From a bacterium SCSIO 12643 (GTDB lineage: Bacteria; Bacteroidota; Bacteroidia; Flavobacteriales_G; Salibacteraceae), in assembly GCA_024398135.1 (NCBI GenBank), contig CP073750.1, positions 868,001-932,000 on the forward strand: a stretch of 64,000 bases of DNA, written 5' to 3'. The notes under the pieces are model-generated. The model saw only the letters and a program-made list of their open reading frames with translations, ran no database searches and was not told where the DNA came from. The position numbers and the translations under genes were made by a program. Of the stretch, positions 45,944 to 55,720 are shown one piece after another. Every line of letters begins with the position of its first letter. Within the stretch, counting starts at the first letter, position 1.

Positions 45944-46860
45944 AACGGAGTAATTAAATTCTGCCAAAAAGAACGCATCTTCCTCCCCTCTTCTCCAAGC
46001 CCAAACTTAATTCTTCCAATATCTTTAGATAAAATCAAAGTTCCAAAAAGCCTATCCCATACTGCTAAAACAGAGCCTAAATTACTGTCAAAATGCTCTA
46101 CTCTATCACTATGATGAATTTGATGTTGAACAGGGCTGATGAGCCATCTTTCCAGCCAGACAGGATATTTTAGTTTCACATGCGAATGTCTGAGATTCGC
46201 TCCAAGCAACATAAAAAGAAATCCTAGACCATTCACTCCTAAAATCATCCAAAGTTGCATTGAGCCATTAGATAAAAAGTCAAACATCCCTGTAATTACG
46301 CCAAAAACAATCATTCCTTTCAAATTATTTAAAACTAACTCTACCGGATGAATTCTATATTGAGTAATTGGATTCAATACTTCCGCAGAATGATGAACTT
46401 TATGGAACCTCCATAACCAGGATACTTTATGCATCATCCAATGCACTAAATAAGTGGATAAGTCTTTAACTATAAATAAAGTTAGAGTATATAAAAAAAC
46501 GATCCATTCTGTACTTAAAGTAAAGTCTGGATATCCTAGGATATCCAATAGAAACTCTTTTGTATAAAAAGAAAGGTATACTCCTAAAATTAACCATGGG
46601 CCTATGGCAATAATTTTAAATACTCCATTAAAAACTAAAAAAAAGTAATCTACATGTGCTGACTGACTCCACCAGACCTTTCTGTTAAACACATAACTAA
46701 TAAAACTCTGCCTAACGTTGGTATAACGAAACACCAAATAACTTATAAGCAGAGAACTCAATAAAAAAGGGATGTAAATTCTCTTAGCTGGAGATACAAA
46801 ATAACCCAAGGACAATTGAACTCCTTCTTTGATTATTTCATATATATCCGTTATCGTCAT
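45934..46860 (-). CDS. Sterol desaturase / fatty acid hydroxylase family membrane protein
   Basis: A 308-residue integral membrane di-iron enzyme. The histidine boxes are His140-x3-His144 (VHWMMH), His153-x2-His156-His157 (FHKVHHS), His225/His227 (RHSH) and His246-x2-His249-His250 (QHQIHH), with several membrane helices before them. Members hydroxylate or desaturate lipids such as fatty acids, sterols, carotenoids or alkylglycerols. The start overlaps the stop of the TonB receptor gene by four bases (ATGA), so it is translationally coupled to an iron-type operon. This is unexpected for a lipid enzyme and may simply reflect its need for iron. Confidence 0.88.
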   Translation of the reverse strand: MTITDIYEIIKEGVQLSLGYFVSPAKRIYIPFLLSSLLISYLVFRYTNVRQSFISYVFNRKVWWSQSAHVDYFFLVFNGVFKIIAIGPWLILGVYLSFYTKEFLLDILGYPDFTLSTEWIVFLYTLTLFIVKDLSTYLVHWMMHKVSWLWRFHKVHHSAEVLNPITQYRIHPVELVLNNLKGMIVFGVITGMFDFLSNGSMQLWMILGVNGLGFLFMLLGANLRHSHVKLKYPVWLERWLISPVQHQIHHSDRVEHFDSNLGSVLAVWDRLFGTLILSKDIGRIKFGLGEEGRKMRSFWQNLITPLKK

Positions 46861-49274
46861 TTGATCTGAATCCCTAAAGTTACGTAAAAAGCTCTAGGGT
46901 CAGCTGGAATAATACCCGGTCCGGGATAACCAGATGCTCTTCTGGTAAAGTAGGACGAATTCAAAACATTGTTAACGTTTCCTTCAACAAATAACTTGTC
47001 CCAGGAATATTTCATCGAAAAATCAAGAATCTGGTATGCTGGAATAATTCCACTTACTGCATTTGGGTCAAATTCAGAATTGGAGGCATCCGTAAACTGT
47101 TCTCCGGTATAACTATATTGACCACTCACTTTAAATCGATCTATTACCAAAGTAGCTCCGCATTTCACAGTAACATTTGGAACCAATTCAACTTTCTTTC
47201 CTTCAAATGCAGCTTCTTTCGAATCCGTATATTTTCCATCAATCAGAGCAAAATTCACAAATGTTTTTAAACTCTTGTTCTTACTTATTTTCTCATTTAA
47301 TCTGAACCAATCTACTTCAATTACACTTTCCAAACCAATAGTAGTTGAAGCAGAAATATTTGTTCTGTATCTATATGTTTTAAACAATACCGAATCCACA
47401 CGTTGAACAAAACCAATCCTATTATTATACTTCAGATAAAATGCACTTACATCATAAACCAAAAACTTCTTATACATCCCTCTGATTCCTATATCCAGAT
47501 TGTATCCCGTTTCATCTTGAAGGTTTGGATCTACTTTAAAGTTAGGATTATTAATTCGAAGGTCATTGAAATTAATCGCTCGATAATTCTGGGAAAAGTT
47601 TCCATAGATTTCGTAATCACCTGTTGGCTTATAACTCCCTCCGATAGCCAATAAAATAAATGATCTTGGCTTTGATAATTGATCGTAGATAAAAGTATCA
47701 CTCAAAATGTTACCTGCTAAATCTCTACTGGTTTTACGATAATATCCATCTGAACTGGTATTGATGTTTTCATAGCGAATCCCGGGTTGAATTTTTATTT
47801 TATCCGTAACCTGTAAAATATTCTCAGCAAAAATCGCGATATTCTGACTTGGGAAATCAAAATCAGAGCCTTCTAAACTATCCGGATTTAAATAACTAAA
47901 ATTCGCATCATATCCATCATCTGTATCTCCTTGTCTTTTTCTGGTATTTCCTCTATAATATCTTACACCAACCATACACGTACTCATTCTTCCTTTCAAA
48001 GAATATCGTTTCAATAGTTTGGTCTCATTTCCAATATTTAAATAATTGTCCTTCAACAAATCTCTGTTACCTAAGGGATCAACACGTGTAATATTTCCCA
48101 AAAAACCTGAGGCATTCCTGGTGGCAATGAGTCCAAATGTCTTAGAGCTTAATTTCATCGATGGAGAAATTTTGTACTCAAGCGTTAAACTTGGTAAGTT
48201 CCAATCCACATTAAACCAATTACGCTCACGAATTGACTGTGTAGGGTTTGATTCAAACATCGCATCTGTTAAACCTCCTGGTTGATGAGCCAAATAAGTG
48301 AAATACGAAAAGTCAAAGGTTAGATTTAATTTTTCATTAGGAGTATACTTTAAATACCCGTAAAAATTATGCGCATTAAACTCAGAATTTGGGCGCCAAC
48401 CATCTCCTCTTTTATAAATATAGAAAGTATAATATTCTACTTTCTTGTACTTTCCTCCAATAGCATTAAAGGAATTGAAAAAACCATAAGAACCTACGGT
48501 TTGCCTACTTTCAATTTGAATAGGTTTATCCGTCTCAGGAGTTTTCATTTTATAATTGATCATTCCGCCAAACTGCGTTCCATACTGTAAAGCCCCGGCT
48601 CCTCTAACCACTTCTATTCTCTCCACACCTTCACTTGGAGGCACATAATAGGCATCCGGATATCCTAATGCATCTGCACTAATATCATATCCATTTTGCC
48701 TCATATTGAAGTTCGTGGAACGTTCCGGGCTCAATCCCCGTCCTCCAATCTCAGTATTTAAACCAGCACCGTTACTTTCGAAAATATTCAACCCCGGCAC
48801 TTTAGAATATACTTGTCGGCTATTATTAGTTGATAAATTAGCTGAAAGCTTTTTGATTTCAATACGCTCTGATTTCTTCGCGGAAAAAATGTACATATCC
48901 TCTACAGAACGCATTTGTAAAGGCTGTAATTCCAAATTCGTAGTGCTATCTGTTACCTGCACTGCTTTCAACTCTAAAACTTGAGTTTTTACGATGATGG
49001 TATCATCAACAAATGGTGTCACCCAAAAAGTTGCAGATTCAAACCCTTCAGCAACTGTTAGGAACGAAACTTTGCTCTTACTTGGATTTGCAACGGTTAT
49101 TAACCCTCGTTTGTTTGTTCTAAACTCCTTTTTCAACTCAGGAGAATATGCCACAAGACTTGATATAGGTGCTTTATCCTTATCAGAAATAAACGTAACG
49201 TGCCACTGGTCCTGACTATAAGACGTAACTGTTACCAATAAAAACAGAACTATATGTACAAGTCTATTTTGCAT
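46857..49274 (-). CDS. TonB-dependent receptor, FecA-like, of an iron-type operon
   Basis: An 805-residue outer-membrane receptor: signal peptide (1-20), a short N-terminal beta-sandwich (about 22-95), plug domain (about 140-245) with VYSKVPGLNIFE, then GGRGLSPERSTNFNMRQNG and VERIEVVRGAGALQYGTQFG, and a barrel ending VTLGIQIK. The plug resembles receptors for ferric citrate and other siderophores. The genes before it encode imelysin and DUF4856 lipoproteins, a combination linked to iron uptake, so iron or an iron complex is the probable substrate. Three bases separate its start from the preceding gene's stop. Confidence 0.9.
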   Translation of the reverse strand: MQNRLVHIVLFLLVTVTSYSQDQWHVTFISDKDKAPISSLVAYSPELKKEFRTNKRGLITVANPSKSKVSFLTVAEGFESATFWVTPFVDDTIIVKTQVLELKAVQVTDSTTNLELQPLQMRSVEDMYIFSAKKSERIEIKKLSANLSTNNSRQVYSKVPGLNIFESNGAGLNTEIGGRGLSPERSTNFNMRQNGYDISADALGYPDAYYVPPSEGVERIEVVRGAGALQYGTQFGGMINYKMKTPETDKPIQIESRQTVGSYGFFNSFNAIGGKYKKVEYYTFYIYKRGDGWRPNSEFNAHNFYGYLKYTPNEKLNLTFDFSYFTYLAHQPGGLTDAMFESNPTQSIRERNWFNVDWNLPSLTLEYKISPSMKLSSKTFGLIATRNASGFLGNITRVDPLGNRDLLKDNYLNIGNETKLLKRYSLKGRMSTCMVGVRYYRGNTRKRQGDTDDGYDANFSYLNPDSLEGSDFDFPSQNIAIFAENILQVTDKIKIQPGIRYENINTSSDGYYRKTSRDLAGNILSDTFIYDQLSKPRSFILLAIGGSYKPTGDYEIYGNFSQNYRAINFNDLRINNPNFKVDPNLQDETGYNLDIGIRGMYKKFLVYDVSAFYLKYNNRIGFVQRVDSVLFKTYRYRTNISASTTIGLESVIEVDWFRLNEKISKNKSLKTFVNFALIDGKYTDSKEAAFEGKKVELVPNVTVKCGATLVIDRFKVSGQYSYTGEQFTDASNSEFDPNAVSGIIPAYQILDFSMKYSWDKLFVEGNVNNVLNSSYFTRRASGYPGPGIIPADPRAFYVTLGIQIK

Positions 49275-49276
49275 TC

Positions 49277-50386
49277 CTAATCTCCGTCAGAATCCTGATA
49301 TGTGATTAACACAGATAAAGCGGAAGGCATTTCCACTTTCAATAACACAATTGCCTTTTGAAGTTCATCGTATGCCGCCTTTACCTGTTGTTTATTATCC
49401 ACCACATCCTGTGATAATGGCCCTGCAAGTGTATTAATTTTTTCCAGCGCCAAATCAATCTGATTATTAATATTCTGTGCCGTATTTCCAGATCCTACAT
49501 GTGTTAAATAATCATCTAATGACAATCCATTAACCCCTTTGGTGGTAACCCCGTTAAAAGCATTCTTATATTGGGTCAAGCTCTCTTTTAAAAGCTCCAA
49601 AGATTTAGCGCTATAATACGCTTCTGTTTTCTCAGGATTAGGTGTTCCCAATGAACGTACGCCAACAGGAATTCCTACTTTACCATCTCTAATGTAACGC
49701 TCGAAATCCAACACCAAAGCATTAATCCATAATCCAGTAGAACTCCCAACCGCTGTTCCATCAGAATTCACAAAGGTTTGATCATACCCCTCACCATTCC
49801 ATCCATTGTACACATTCGTCACGGTACTTGCTATTTGTTCTGCTACATCGTTTAAGTATTTTTTTCTATTCACATGATTCGCATCAGTAGTAAATAAGTC
49901 AATAATTTCCTGATCTGATTTTTGATCACCGAAAATCAAATACTCCAATGCAGGTAATCCCTTTGCCGCAATATTACCAGCTGAAAACAAATCATAAGAA
50001 CCTGAAGTAATATTTGATTCTACAATGCTCGTAGATGTCGGGTAAGTATTTAAAATTGATCTTAAAGAATGCGTAGCAGCTGGACCAAACTCAAACGTTG
50101 AGCATCCTTGGTAAGCCATCTGACAATCCAATAACCCTGCTCTTAACGCGGTCAGGTTTTGAACATCTGGTTGGTTTGTATAGTCTAAAGCCTTTTGTTT
50201 TAAGAGTACAGCTTTACTATTTAAAATCGTATAATTTGTTTGAATAATGTTCTCAGAAACATGGGTCAACATGGTTTTTCTGTCAAATTCAGTGGCAGAA
50301 CTTCCAGGATCATCCTTTGACTTACAACCCACAGTTCCAAGTAAAACTATCATCAAAGAAAAAAGTGTTATTCTATACATTTTCAT
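49277..50386 (-). CDS. Imelysin family lipoprotein
   Basis: A 369-residue helical lipoprotein (lipobox GTVGC, Cys about 21) of the imelysin/EfeO/IrpA group. The segment AKGLPALEYLIFGD is the family's signature region, in which the GxHxxE motif of M75 peptidases reads GLPALE, so the metal-binding His is replaced by Pro-Ala. Peptidase activity is therefore unlikely and an iron-binding or iron-transfer role is favoured. The order DUF4856, imelysin, TonB receptor suggests that it works with the receptor on the cell surface or in the periplasm. Confidence 0.9.
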   Translation of the reverse strand: MKMYRITLFSLMIVLLGTVGCKSKDDPGSSATEFDRKTMLTHVSENIIQTNYTILNSKAVLLKQKALDYTNQPDVQNLTALRAGLLDCQMAYQGCSTFEFGPAATHSLRSILNTYPTSTSIVESNITSGSYDLFSAGNIAAKGLPALEYLIFGDQKSDQEIIDLFTTDANHVNRKKYLNDVAEQIASTVTNVYNGWNGEGYDQTFVNSDGTAVGSSTGLWINALVLDFERYIRDGKVGIPVGVRSLGTPNPEKTEAYYSAKSLELLKESLTQYKNAFNGVTTKGVNGLSLDDYLTHVGSGNTAQNINNQIDLALEKINTLAGPLSQDVVDNKQQVKAAYDELQKAIVLLKVEMPSALSVLITYQDSDGD

Positions 50387-50478
50387 CGTTCCAAAATCAA
50401 AAACCTATAAACAAAATGATCAGGAGAAGGCATTTCGCCCTTTCCTGATCCGATCTTGATATGAGAGATTATTAAATT

Positions 50479-51612
50479 CTATAATTGATCTTTAACAGCG
50501 TCTAATCCGTAAACAGCGCTTAGTTTATTTTTCGCATCAGTTAATTTCGCTACAGTAATATTCAAGAAGCTAGGTACTTTATGACCACCCATGTCTTCTC
50601 TGAAATAATCTTTAACGGTCATTAAGTCCGCATCAGAGATTAGTTTGTCACTATTGTAGTGTAACGAAATAATAAATGCGTAAGCTTCAGAAATTTCATG
50701 GTTTCTAATCGCGTCATCACCAAAGTCTGAAATAGCACCGTTGATATAATGAATCGCTGTAGTTACCATAATCATTTCATATTCTTTTCTTAATTGAGCT
50801 GCAGCTTCGTCTCTTGCAGTATAATCTTTGTTAGAAATTGAAAAACGACCTTTGATAAACTGATCCATTACTTTTCCAACAGTTTCTAAACCAACTGCAG
50901 ATCCTTTCTTTGCATACTTCGCATGGTAACGTAAAGATTTATCTGCATAGTTATCTTCAGTCAAATCAACCGGAGCTCCAAAGTAACCGAAAGCCTCATC
51001 CCAGTGATGCTCCATATCGGTTCCTTTTCCATCAGTTACATTTTCATTATCAACCGCATTACCTATTTTACCATCACGTGTATAAGTTTCTGCAATTTGA
51101 TAATAGAATACTGCACCCATTAATCCTTTCTCAACGATTTGAGCATACTCTACTCCATTCTCATCTAAGTAATACGCTTTAGAACCAGAAGTCGCTACAC
51201 CTGCAGTTCCAGGAGCCCATGCTCCGGTATGTTGTGCACTCAAACCAGCCAATCTTCCCATGTAGTATTCAAATGTTGTTGCAGAAGGTACGTCACCCGA
51301 ACCATCAAAACACTTATTTTTCAGTTGCTTCGTAGCAGAATTCAAAGCACCATCAGCGAATGGGTCATTTTCATTCTTAAACATATCTAACATTACCTGA
51401 GCATCTGCAGCAGTTCCTGATGCAGGCTTTTTCATTTCAGCTGTTAGCTCACCTAACATATCCAATCTAGTGGTTTGTCCAGAGTAACTTACATTATCAA
51501 AGCTATATGTCTTTGGTTGTGTAGGTCCTGAAGCAGTAGGTGTTGGATCGTCTTTTTTACATGATGCTGTAAATAAAACTGCGCCCAATAAAACAAGTGA
51601 TAATTTTTTCAT
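50479..51612 (-). CDS. DUF4856 lipoprotein
   Basis: A 377-residue lipoprotein (lipobox FTASC, Cys 18) with a helical, imelysin-like body. The segments SGQTTRLDMLGEL, GLMGAVFYYQIAETY, GTDMEHHWDEAFGYFG and EISEAYAFIISLHYN are characteristic of DUF4856, which occurs in Bacteroidota next to imelysin genes. The MEHHWDE cluster of His, Glu and Asp is a plausible metal site. It is the first gene of the minus-strand operon, and its promoter region carries a partly Fur-like sequence. Iron capture is inferred from the neighbours. Confidence 0.88.
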   Translation of the reverse strand: MKKLSLVLLGAVLFTASCKKDDPTPTASGPTQPKTYSFDNVSYSGQTTRLDMLGELTAEMKKPASGTAADAQVMLDMFKNENDPFADGALNSATKQLKNKCFDGSGDVPSATTFEYYMGRLAGLSAQHTGAWAPGTAGVATSGSKAYYLDENGVEYAQIVEKGLMGAVFYYQIAETYTRDGKIGNAVDNENVTDGKGTDMEHHWDEAFGYFGAPVDLTEDNYADKSLRYHAKYAKKGSAVGLETVGKVMDQFIKGRFSISNKDYTARDEAAAQLRKEYEMIMVTTAIHYINGAISDFGDDAIRNHEISEAYAFIISLHYNSDKLISDADLMTVKDYFREDMGGHKVPSFLNITVAKLTDAKNKLSAVYGLDAVKDQL

Positions 51613-51620
51613 TTCTTATT

Positions 51621-51659
51621 TATAATGATTCTTAATAATGTTTTCAGACCGCAAATATA
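51621..51659 (-). promoter_or_regulatory. Promoter with partial Fur-like sequence before the DUF4856 operon
   Basis: CAAATATA at 51652-51659 is TATATTTG on the minus strand, an exact -7 box. Just downstream, TATAATGATT (51621-51630, plus strand) keeps the ATAATGAT half of a Fur box, but the other half (CTTAATAATG) deviates. The position over the early transcript would suit repression. Confidence 0.4.
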
Positions 51660-51768
51660 TTTCGCCTTCAAAGTTCAAAAATCACTACTTTTAGGTATAT
51701 TTCTATCTATGACATAGTCATGACAACCTTTGTAAATATGAAAAAGGATAAAAAAGGCATTTAAACCC

Positions 51769-52977
51769 TTAAAAATCTTTATATAAGAGATATTTCTTCC
51801 TTAGCACCAGGAAAGAAGTTAAAGAAGTACTCCAACTATTTCTAATTTCATCCGGAGTTACTCCATTTTCGATTTGTTGTTTTAATTCAGGGGTTCCTGC
51901 TAATCTGGAATAGAAATGATTCTTCAGAAAAAACGCGGATTGATCAGAAGTATTAATATATGCCCAAATCATTAGTTGCAATGAGATTTTCGGATTAGAA
52001 TAAAACGCTTCAATAGAAAAATCTCTCAAATCCTGTCCGTAGCACTTTTTGCCTTTATGCTTAGGATACCTGGCCCCTGGCTTTGGTACAGGGACATAAC
52101 TGAATTCCTCTTCCACAATATAAGGCGAGCCAAAAACCTGAAATGGATAATCCGTTCCTCTCCCTGCACTTACATTCGTTCCTTCAAACAACCCTAAAGA
52201 CGGATATAAATATACTGCAGTCATATTCGGTAAATTTGGAGAAGGTTTTACGGGCAATTGATACAAGTCTTTGTGGGTCCATCCAGTCAACAATACCACC
52301 TGTAAATTACACTTTAAGCCTTTACCCAGCCAGCCTTCGTCATTGATCATCTGAGCGAATTCTCCTACTGTCATTCCGTGTACAATTGGAACCTCATGCA
52401 TCCCAACAAATGATTGCTCTTTGATGTCTAAAACAGGACCGTCTACATAAAACCCATTCGGATTAGGTCTATCCAATACCATAAAATCCACATTATTTTC
52501 TGCACAAGCCTGCATCACATAATGCATAGTAGATATATAAGTATAAAACCTCACCCCTACATCTTGAATATCAAATATCACAATGTCTATTCCCTCCAGG
52601 TCCTGAACAGATGGTTTTTTATTCTTTCCATATAAACTCTTGATTGGGATTCTGGTTTTAGGGTCTACACCGTCTTTAATTCTTTCTCCCGCATCAGCAT
52701 CTCCTCTAAACCCGTGTTCAGGAGCAAAAACTTTGCTAACCTTTATTTGCTTTTCCAATAGAAAATCCACCAAATGAGTTCCAAAAACTTCGCTGGTTGG
52801 ATTCACCACTAAAGCCACATTTTTGTTTTTCAAGCTAGGTAAATACAACGATGCTCTCTCCGCTCCTACTAAAACATCTTCTGCAGACTTAATTAAAGTA
52901 GAATCAAAATTTAGTATTTGACCATTGAGTCCCATAGCCAACACCAGATATATAGATATAATGAATGCTCTTAACAA
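51769..52977 (-). CDS. DUF1343 / NamZ-like exo-beta-N-acetylmuramidase
   Basis: A 402-residue exported protein (signal peptide 1-19) of the DUF1343 family, whose Bacillus member NamZ removes terminal MurNAc from peptidoglycan fragments. The family's run is visible: FAPEHGFRGDADAGE, PIKSLYG, DIVIFDIQDVGVRFYTY, LDRPNPNGFYVDGP and EVPIVHGMTVGEFA, with LPNMTAVYLYPSLGLFEGTN further on. Its length fits. It is a single gene, perhaps for muropeptide recycling or scavenging, matching the known dependence of some Bacteroidota on external MurNAc. Confidence 0.92.
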   Translation of the reverse strand: MLRAFIISIYLVLAMGLNGQILNFDSTLIKSAEDVLVGAERASLYLPSLKNKNVALVVNPTSEVFGTHLVDFLLEKQIKVSKVFAPEHGFRGDADAGERIKDGVDPKTRIPIKSLYGKNKKPSVQDLEGIDIVIFDIQDVGVRFYTYISTMHYVMQACAENNVDFMVLDRPNPNGFYVDGPVLDIKEQSFVGMHEVPIVHGMTVGEFAQMINDEGWLGKGLKCNLQVVLLTGWTHKDLYQLPVKPSPNLPNMTAVYLYPSLGLFEGTNVSAGRGTDYPFQVFGSPYIVEEEFSYVPVPKPGARYPKHKGKKCYGQDLRDFSIEAFYSNPKISLQLMIWAYINTSDQSAFFLKNHFYSRLAGTPELKQQIENGVTPDEIRNSWSTSLTSFLVLRKKYLLYKDF

Positions 52978-53128
52978 TACGTTTCAGTTTAATCTACTAA
53001 AGTAATTCCTTTTAGACCCCAAAAATGATTCCAATTAAACCACTTATCATTATATCGTTGTCAATTATTATTGAATCGTTTCCTTTTGACTCGAATAACT
53101 TAATATTGCTGCTTCAAATACCGTTTCG

Positions 53129-54364
53129 TTGAACTTTGAACTTTTTACAGCTTTAAAACTTATTCGAGGTAAGTCTTCGGATAAAAATGGTCGGAATAAC
53201 ATCAAGCCAATCATTAATATTGCGCTTGCGGGTATCGCAATCAGCGTAGCTGTAATGATTCTATCGGTTACCGTAGTTACCGGATTTCAGAGTGAGATTA
53301 GAGAAAAAATTATTGGATTTGGAGGACATCTTCAAATTTCCAATTTTCAAAGTACGGATGGATACGAAATCATTCCAATATCTACAGATCAGCCATTTTA
53401 TCCTGAATTAGACACCTTACCAAAGGTCAGTAATATTCAGGTTTACGCCAATAAGACCGGAATCTTAAAAACGAAAAAGGAGATTCTTGGAATCGTCTTA
53501 AAAGGGATTGCAAATGATTTTGATTGGACGTTCTTCAATGAATATATGGTGGAAGGTGAACCCTTAAAATTTGATTCTGATAAAAAGTCTAATAATGTAG
53601 TGATTTCCCAAAAGATTGCACAAAAAATGGATCTGACTATTGGAGACAACTTTCTGGTATTCTTTATCAAGGATAATAAACCACGACCTCGCAAATTCAT
53701 GGTAACTGGAATCTACTCTACCAATCTTGAAGGGTTTGATGATTTATTTATTCTTGGAGATATCAGACATATTCAAAAACTAAATGGCTGGGAAGAAAGT
53801 CAAGTTGGAGGATTTGAAGTCAATCTACATAGATATGAAGATCTGGATGAGTTAGATGATTTCATTTTCAATAACATTCCATTTGAATATAAAACAACTA
53901 CAATCGTCAATAAGAATCAGAATCTTTTTGGTTGGCTCGAATTACAGGACATTAATGTTACCATAATCATTAGTTTAATGATTATGGTCTCTGGAATCAA
54001 TATGGCCTCTGCTCTACTTATTATGATTTTAGATAGAACTCGAATGATTGGAATTTTTAAAGCTATGGGTTCCTCAAATACAAGTATTAGAAAGTTGTTC
54101 TTATATATTGCTACTTATCTTTTGACCGTTGGCTTATTCTGGGGAAATCTGATTGGTTTATCAGCAGCTTTAATCCAAAAGCATTTTAAGATTTTCACAC
54201 TTCCTGCAGAAACCTACTTCCTGTCGCATGTGCCTATCAATATTAAGATATTCGATATTTTATCTTTAAATATGTTTACCCTGATATTGTGTATTTTCAT
54301 GTTGATCGCTCCTACTTATATCGTGACTAAAATATCAACAGTTGACGCTATCAAACTTGATTAA
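53129..54364 (+). CDS. FtsX-like ABC transporter permease (LolC/LolE type), TTG start
   Basis: A 411-residue inner-membrane permease with one N-terminal membrane helix (about 27-50), a large periplasmic domain and three C-terminal helices from about 275 on. It ends IVTKISTVDAIKLD, with the usual P-x-x-AI-ending of LolC/E and MacB proteins. It begins with TTG: the translated start (M)NFELFTALKLIRGK matches the conserved N-terminus of this family in Bacteroidota, and the next ATG is far too late. Such permeases move lipoproteins or substrates with a separate ATPase, which is not encoded nearby. Confidence 0.9.
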   Translation: MNFELFTALKLIRGKSSDKNGRNNIKPIINIALAGIAISVAVMILSVTVVTGFQSEIREKIIGFGGHLQISNFQSTDGYEIIPISTDQPFYPELDTLPKVSNIQVYANKTGILKTKKEILGIVLKGIANDFDWTFFNEYMVEGEPLKFDSDKKSNNVVISQKIAQKMDLTIGDNFLVFFIKDNKPRPRKFMVTGIYSTNLEGFDDLFILGDIRHIQKLNGWEESQVGGFEVNLHRYEDLDELDDFIFNNIPFEYKTTTIVNKNQNLFGWLELQDINVTIIISLMIMVSGINMASALLIMILDRTRMIGIFKAMGSSNTSIRKLFLYIATYLLTVGLFWGNLIGLSAALIQKHFKIFTLPAETYFLSHVPINIKIFDILSLNMFTLILCIFMLIAPTYIVTKISTVDAIKLD

Positions 54365-54449
54365 TCTCAAAAGATTATTTCAAAATTAACAGTTTAATCC
54401 CCTCATATTTGAAAACAATTCACTCTATTTGCATGCTTAAATTTTAAAA

Positions 54450-54740
54450 ATGAATCATATTAAAATATTTAAATTCCTTGCGATCACTGAAGGAATCAGC
54501 TATATCGTTTTATTAGGGATTTGCATGCCTCTAAAATATATCTATGATATCCCGGAACCAACAAGACCTGTTGGGATGGCGCATGGAGTATTATTTGTGA
54601 CATATGTGATTTGGCTTCTTTTAGTTGGTCAGCAACTCAAATGGAACTTCAAAATACTTACCTGGGGCTTCATTGCATCACTGCTTCCTTTTGGTACCTT
54701 CATTTTCGAGGCTAAACTTTTAAAAAAGAATTATGAGTAA
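54450..54740 (+). CDS. DUF3817 small membrane protein
   Basis: A 96-residue protein with three membrane helices. FKFLAITEGISYIVLLGICMP and the segment PTRPVGMAHGVLFV are the hallmark of DUF3817. The function of the family is unknown. Its last eight bases overlap the start of the cysteine synthase gene, so the two are translationally coupled. Confidence 0.9.
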   Translation: MNHIKIFKFLAITEGISYIVLLGICMPLKYIYDIPEPTRPVGMAHGVLFVTYVIWLLLVGQQLKWNFKILTWGFIASLLPFGTFIFEAKLLKKNYE

Positions 54741-55716
54741 AAAAATATTTAACAATGTTCTGGAAACCATAGGTAACACGCCTATGATTAAACTGAACAA
54801 AATTGCAGAAGACATTCCAGGAACTATTTTAGGTAAAGTAGAATATTTCAACCCTGGGAATTCAGTAAAAGACCGTATGGGACTTAAAATGGTTGAAGAT
54901 GCTGAGGAAAAAGGATTATTAAAACCCGGAGGCACCATCATTGAATGTACATCCGGTAATACAGGAATGGGAATTGCTTTAGCTGCGATAGTAAAAGGGT
55001 ACAAATGTATCTTCACTACTAATGATAAACAGAGTAAAGAAAAAGTAGACGTTCTTCGTTCTTTAGGTGCAGAAGTTATTGTTTGTCCTACAGCGGTGGC
55101 ACCTGACCATCCTGACTCATATTATTCTGTTGCAGAACGCAAACACCAGGAAATTGAAAACTCCGTTTGGTTAAATCAATACGACAATTTATCTAACAGA
55201 CAAGCACATTACGAATCAACCGGACCTGAAATCTGGGAACAAACAGAAGGTAAAATCACACATTTTGTTGTAGGTGTAGGTACTGGTGGAACGATCTCCG
55301 GAGTTGGGAAATATTTAAAAGAAAAAAATCCTAACATCAAGATTTGGGGTGTAGACTCATATGGTTCCGTTTTCAAAAAGTACTTGGAAACAGGTGAGTT
55401 TGATGAAAATGAAATCTATTCTTATTTAACTGAAGGAATAGGTGAAGATATTCTTCCTAAAAACGTAGATTTTGATCTTATTGATCATTTTGAAAAAGTA
55501 ACTGATAAAGATGGTGCTTTGGTAGCCAGAGAATTGGCGCTTAAAGAGGGCCTACTTTTAGGATATTCTGCTGGTTCTGCTTTTAGTGCTGTAAGACAAC
55601 TAAAAGATCAACTTACCGAAGACGATGTAGTTGTCGTCTTATTTCACGATCATGGTTCGAGATACGTTGGAAAAATCTTTAACGATGATTGGATGAAAGA
55701 ACAAAACTTCTTATAA
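54733..55716 (+). CDS. Cysteine synthase / cystathionine beta-synthase family PLP enzyme
   Basis: A 327-residue cytosolic enzyme. The PLP lysine lies in NPGNSVKDRMG (about residue 43), the substrate-binding loop is TSGNTGMGIAL, and GTGGTISGVGKYLKE holds the PLP phosphate. The segments following (WLNQYDNLSNRQAHYESTGPEIWEQ) are closer to the cystathionine beta-synthase core of Bacteroidota than to CysK, whose equivalent is NPANPEIH. It makes cysteine or cystathionine from an activated serine; the choice between the two is not settled. It overlaps the DUF3817 gene and ends at a bidirectional terminator. Confidence 0.9.
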   Translation: MSKKIFNNVLETIGNTPMIKLNKIAEDIPGTILGKVEYFNPGNSVKDRMGLKMVEDAEEKGLLKPGGTIIECTSGNTGMGIALAAIVKGYKCIFTTNDKQSKEKVDVLRSLGAEVIVCPTAVAPDHPDSYYSVAERKHQEIENSVWLNQYDNLSNRQAHYESTGPEIWEQTEGKITHFVVGVGTGGTISGVGKYLKEKNPNIKIWGVDSYGSVFKKYLETGEFDENEIYSYLTEGIGEDILPKNVDFDLIDHFEKVTDKDGALVARELALKEGLLLGYSAGSAFSAVRQLKDQLTEDDVVVVLFHDHGSRYVGKIFNDDWMKEQNFL

Positions 55717-55720
55717 CGAG

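Noticed and set aside
45881-46114. Short plus-strand frame following the 218-residue gene
   Set aside because: It spans the terminator and the antisense of the hydroxylase gene, and its sequence is low-complexity.
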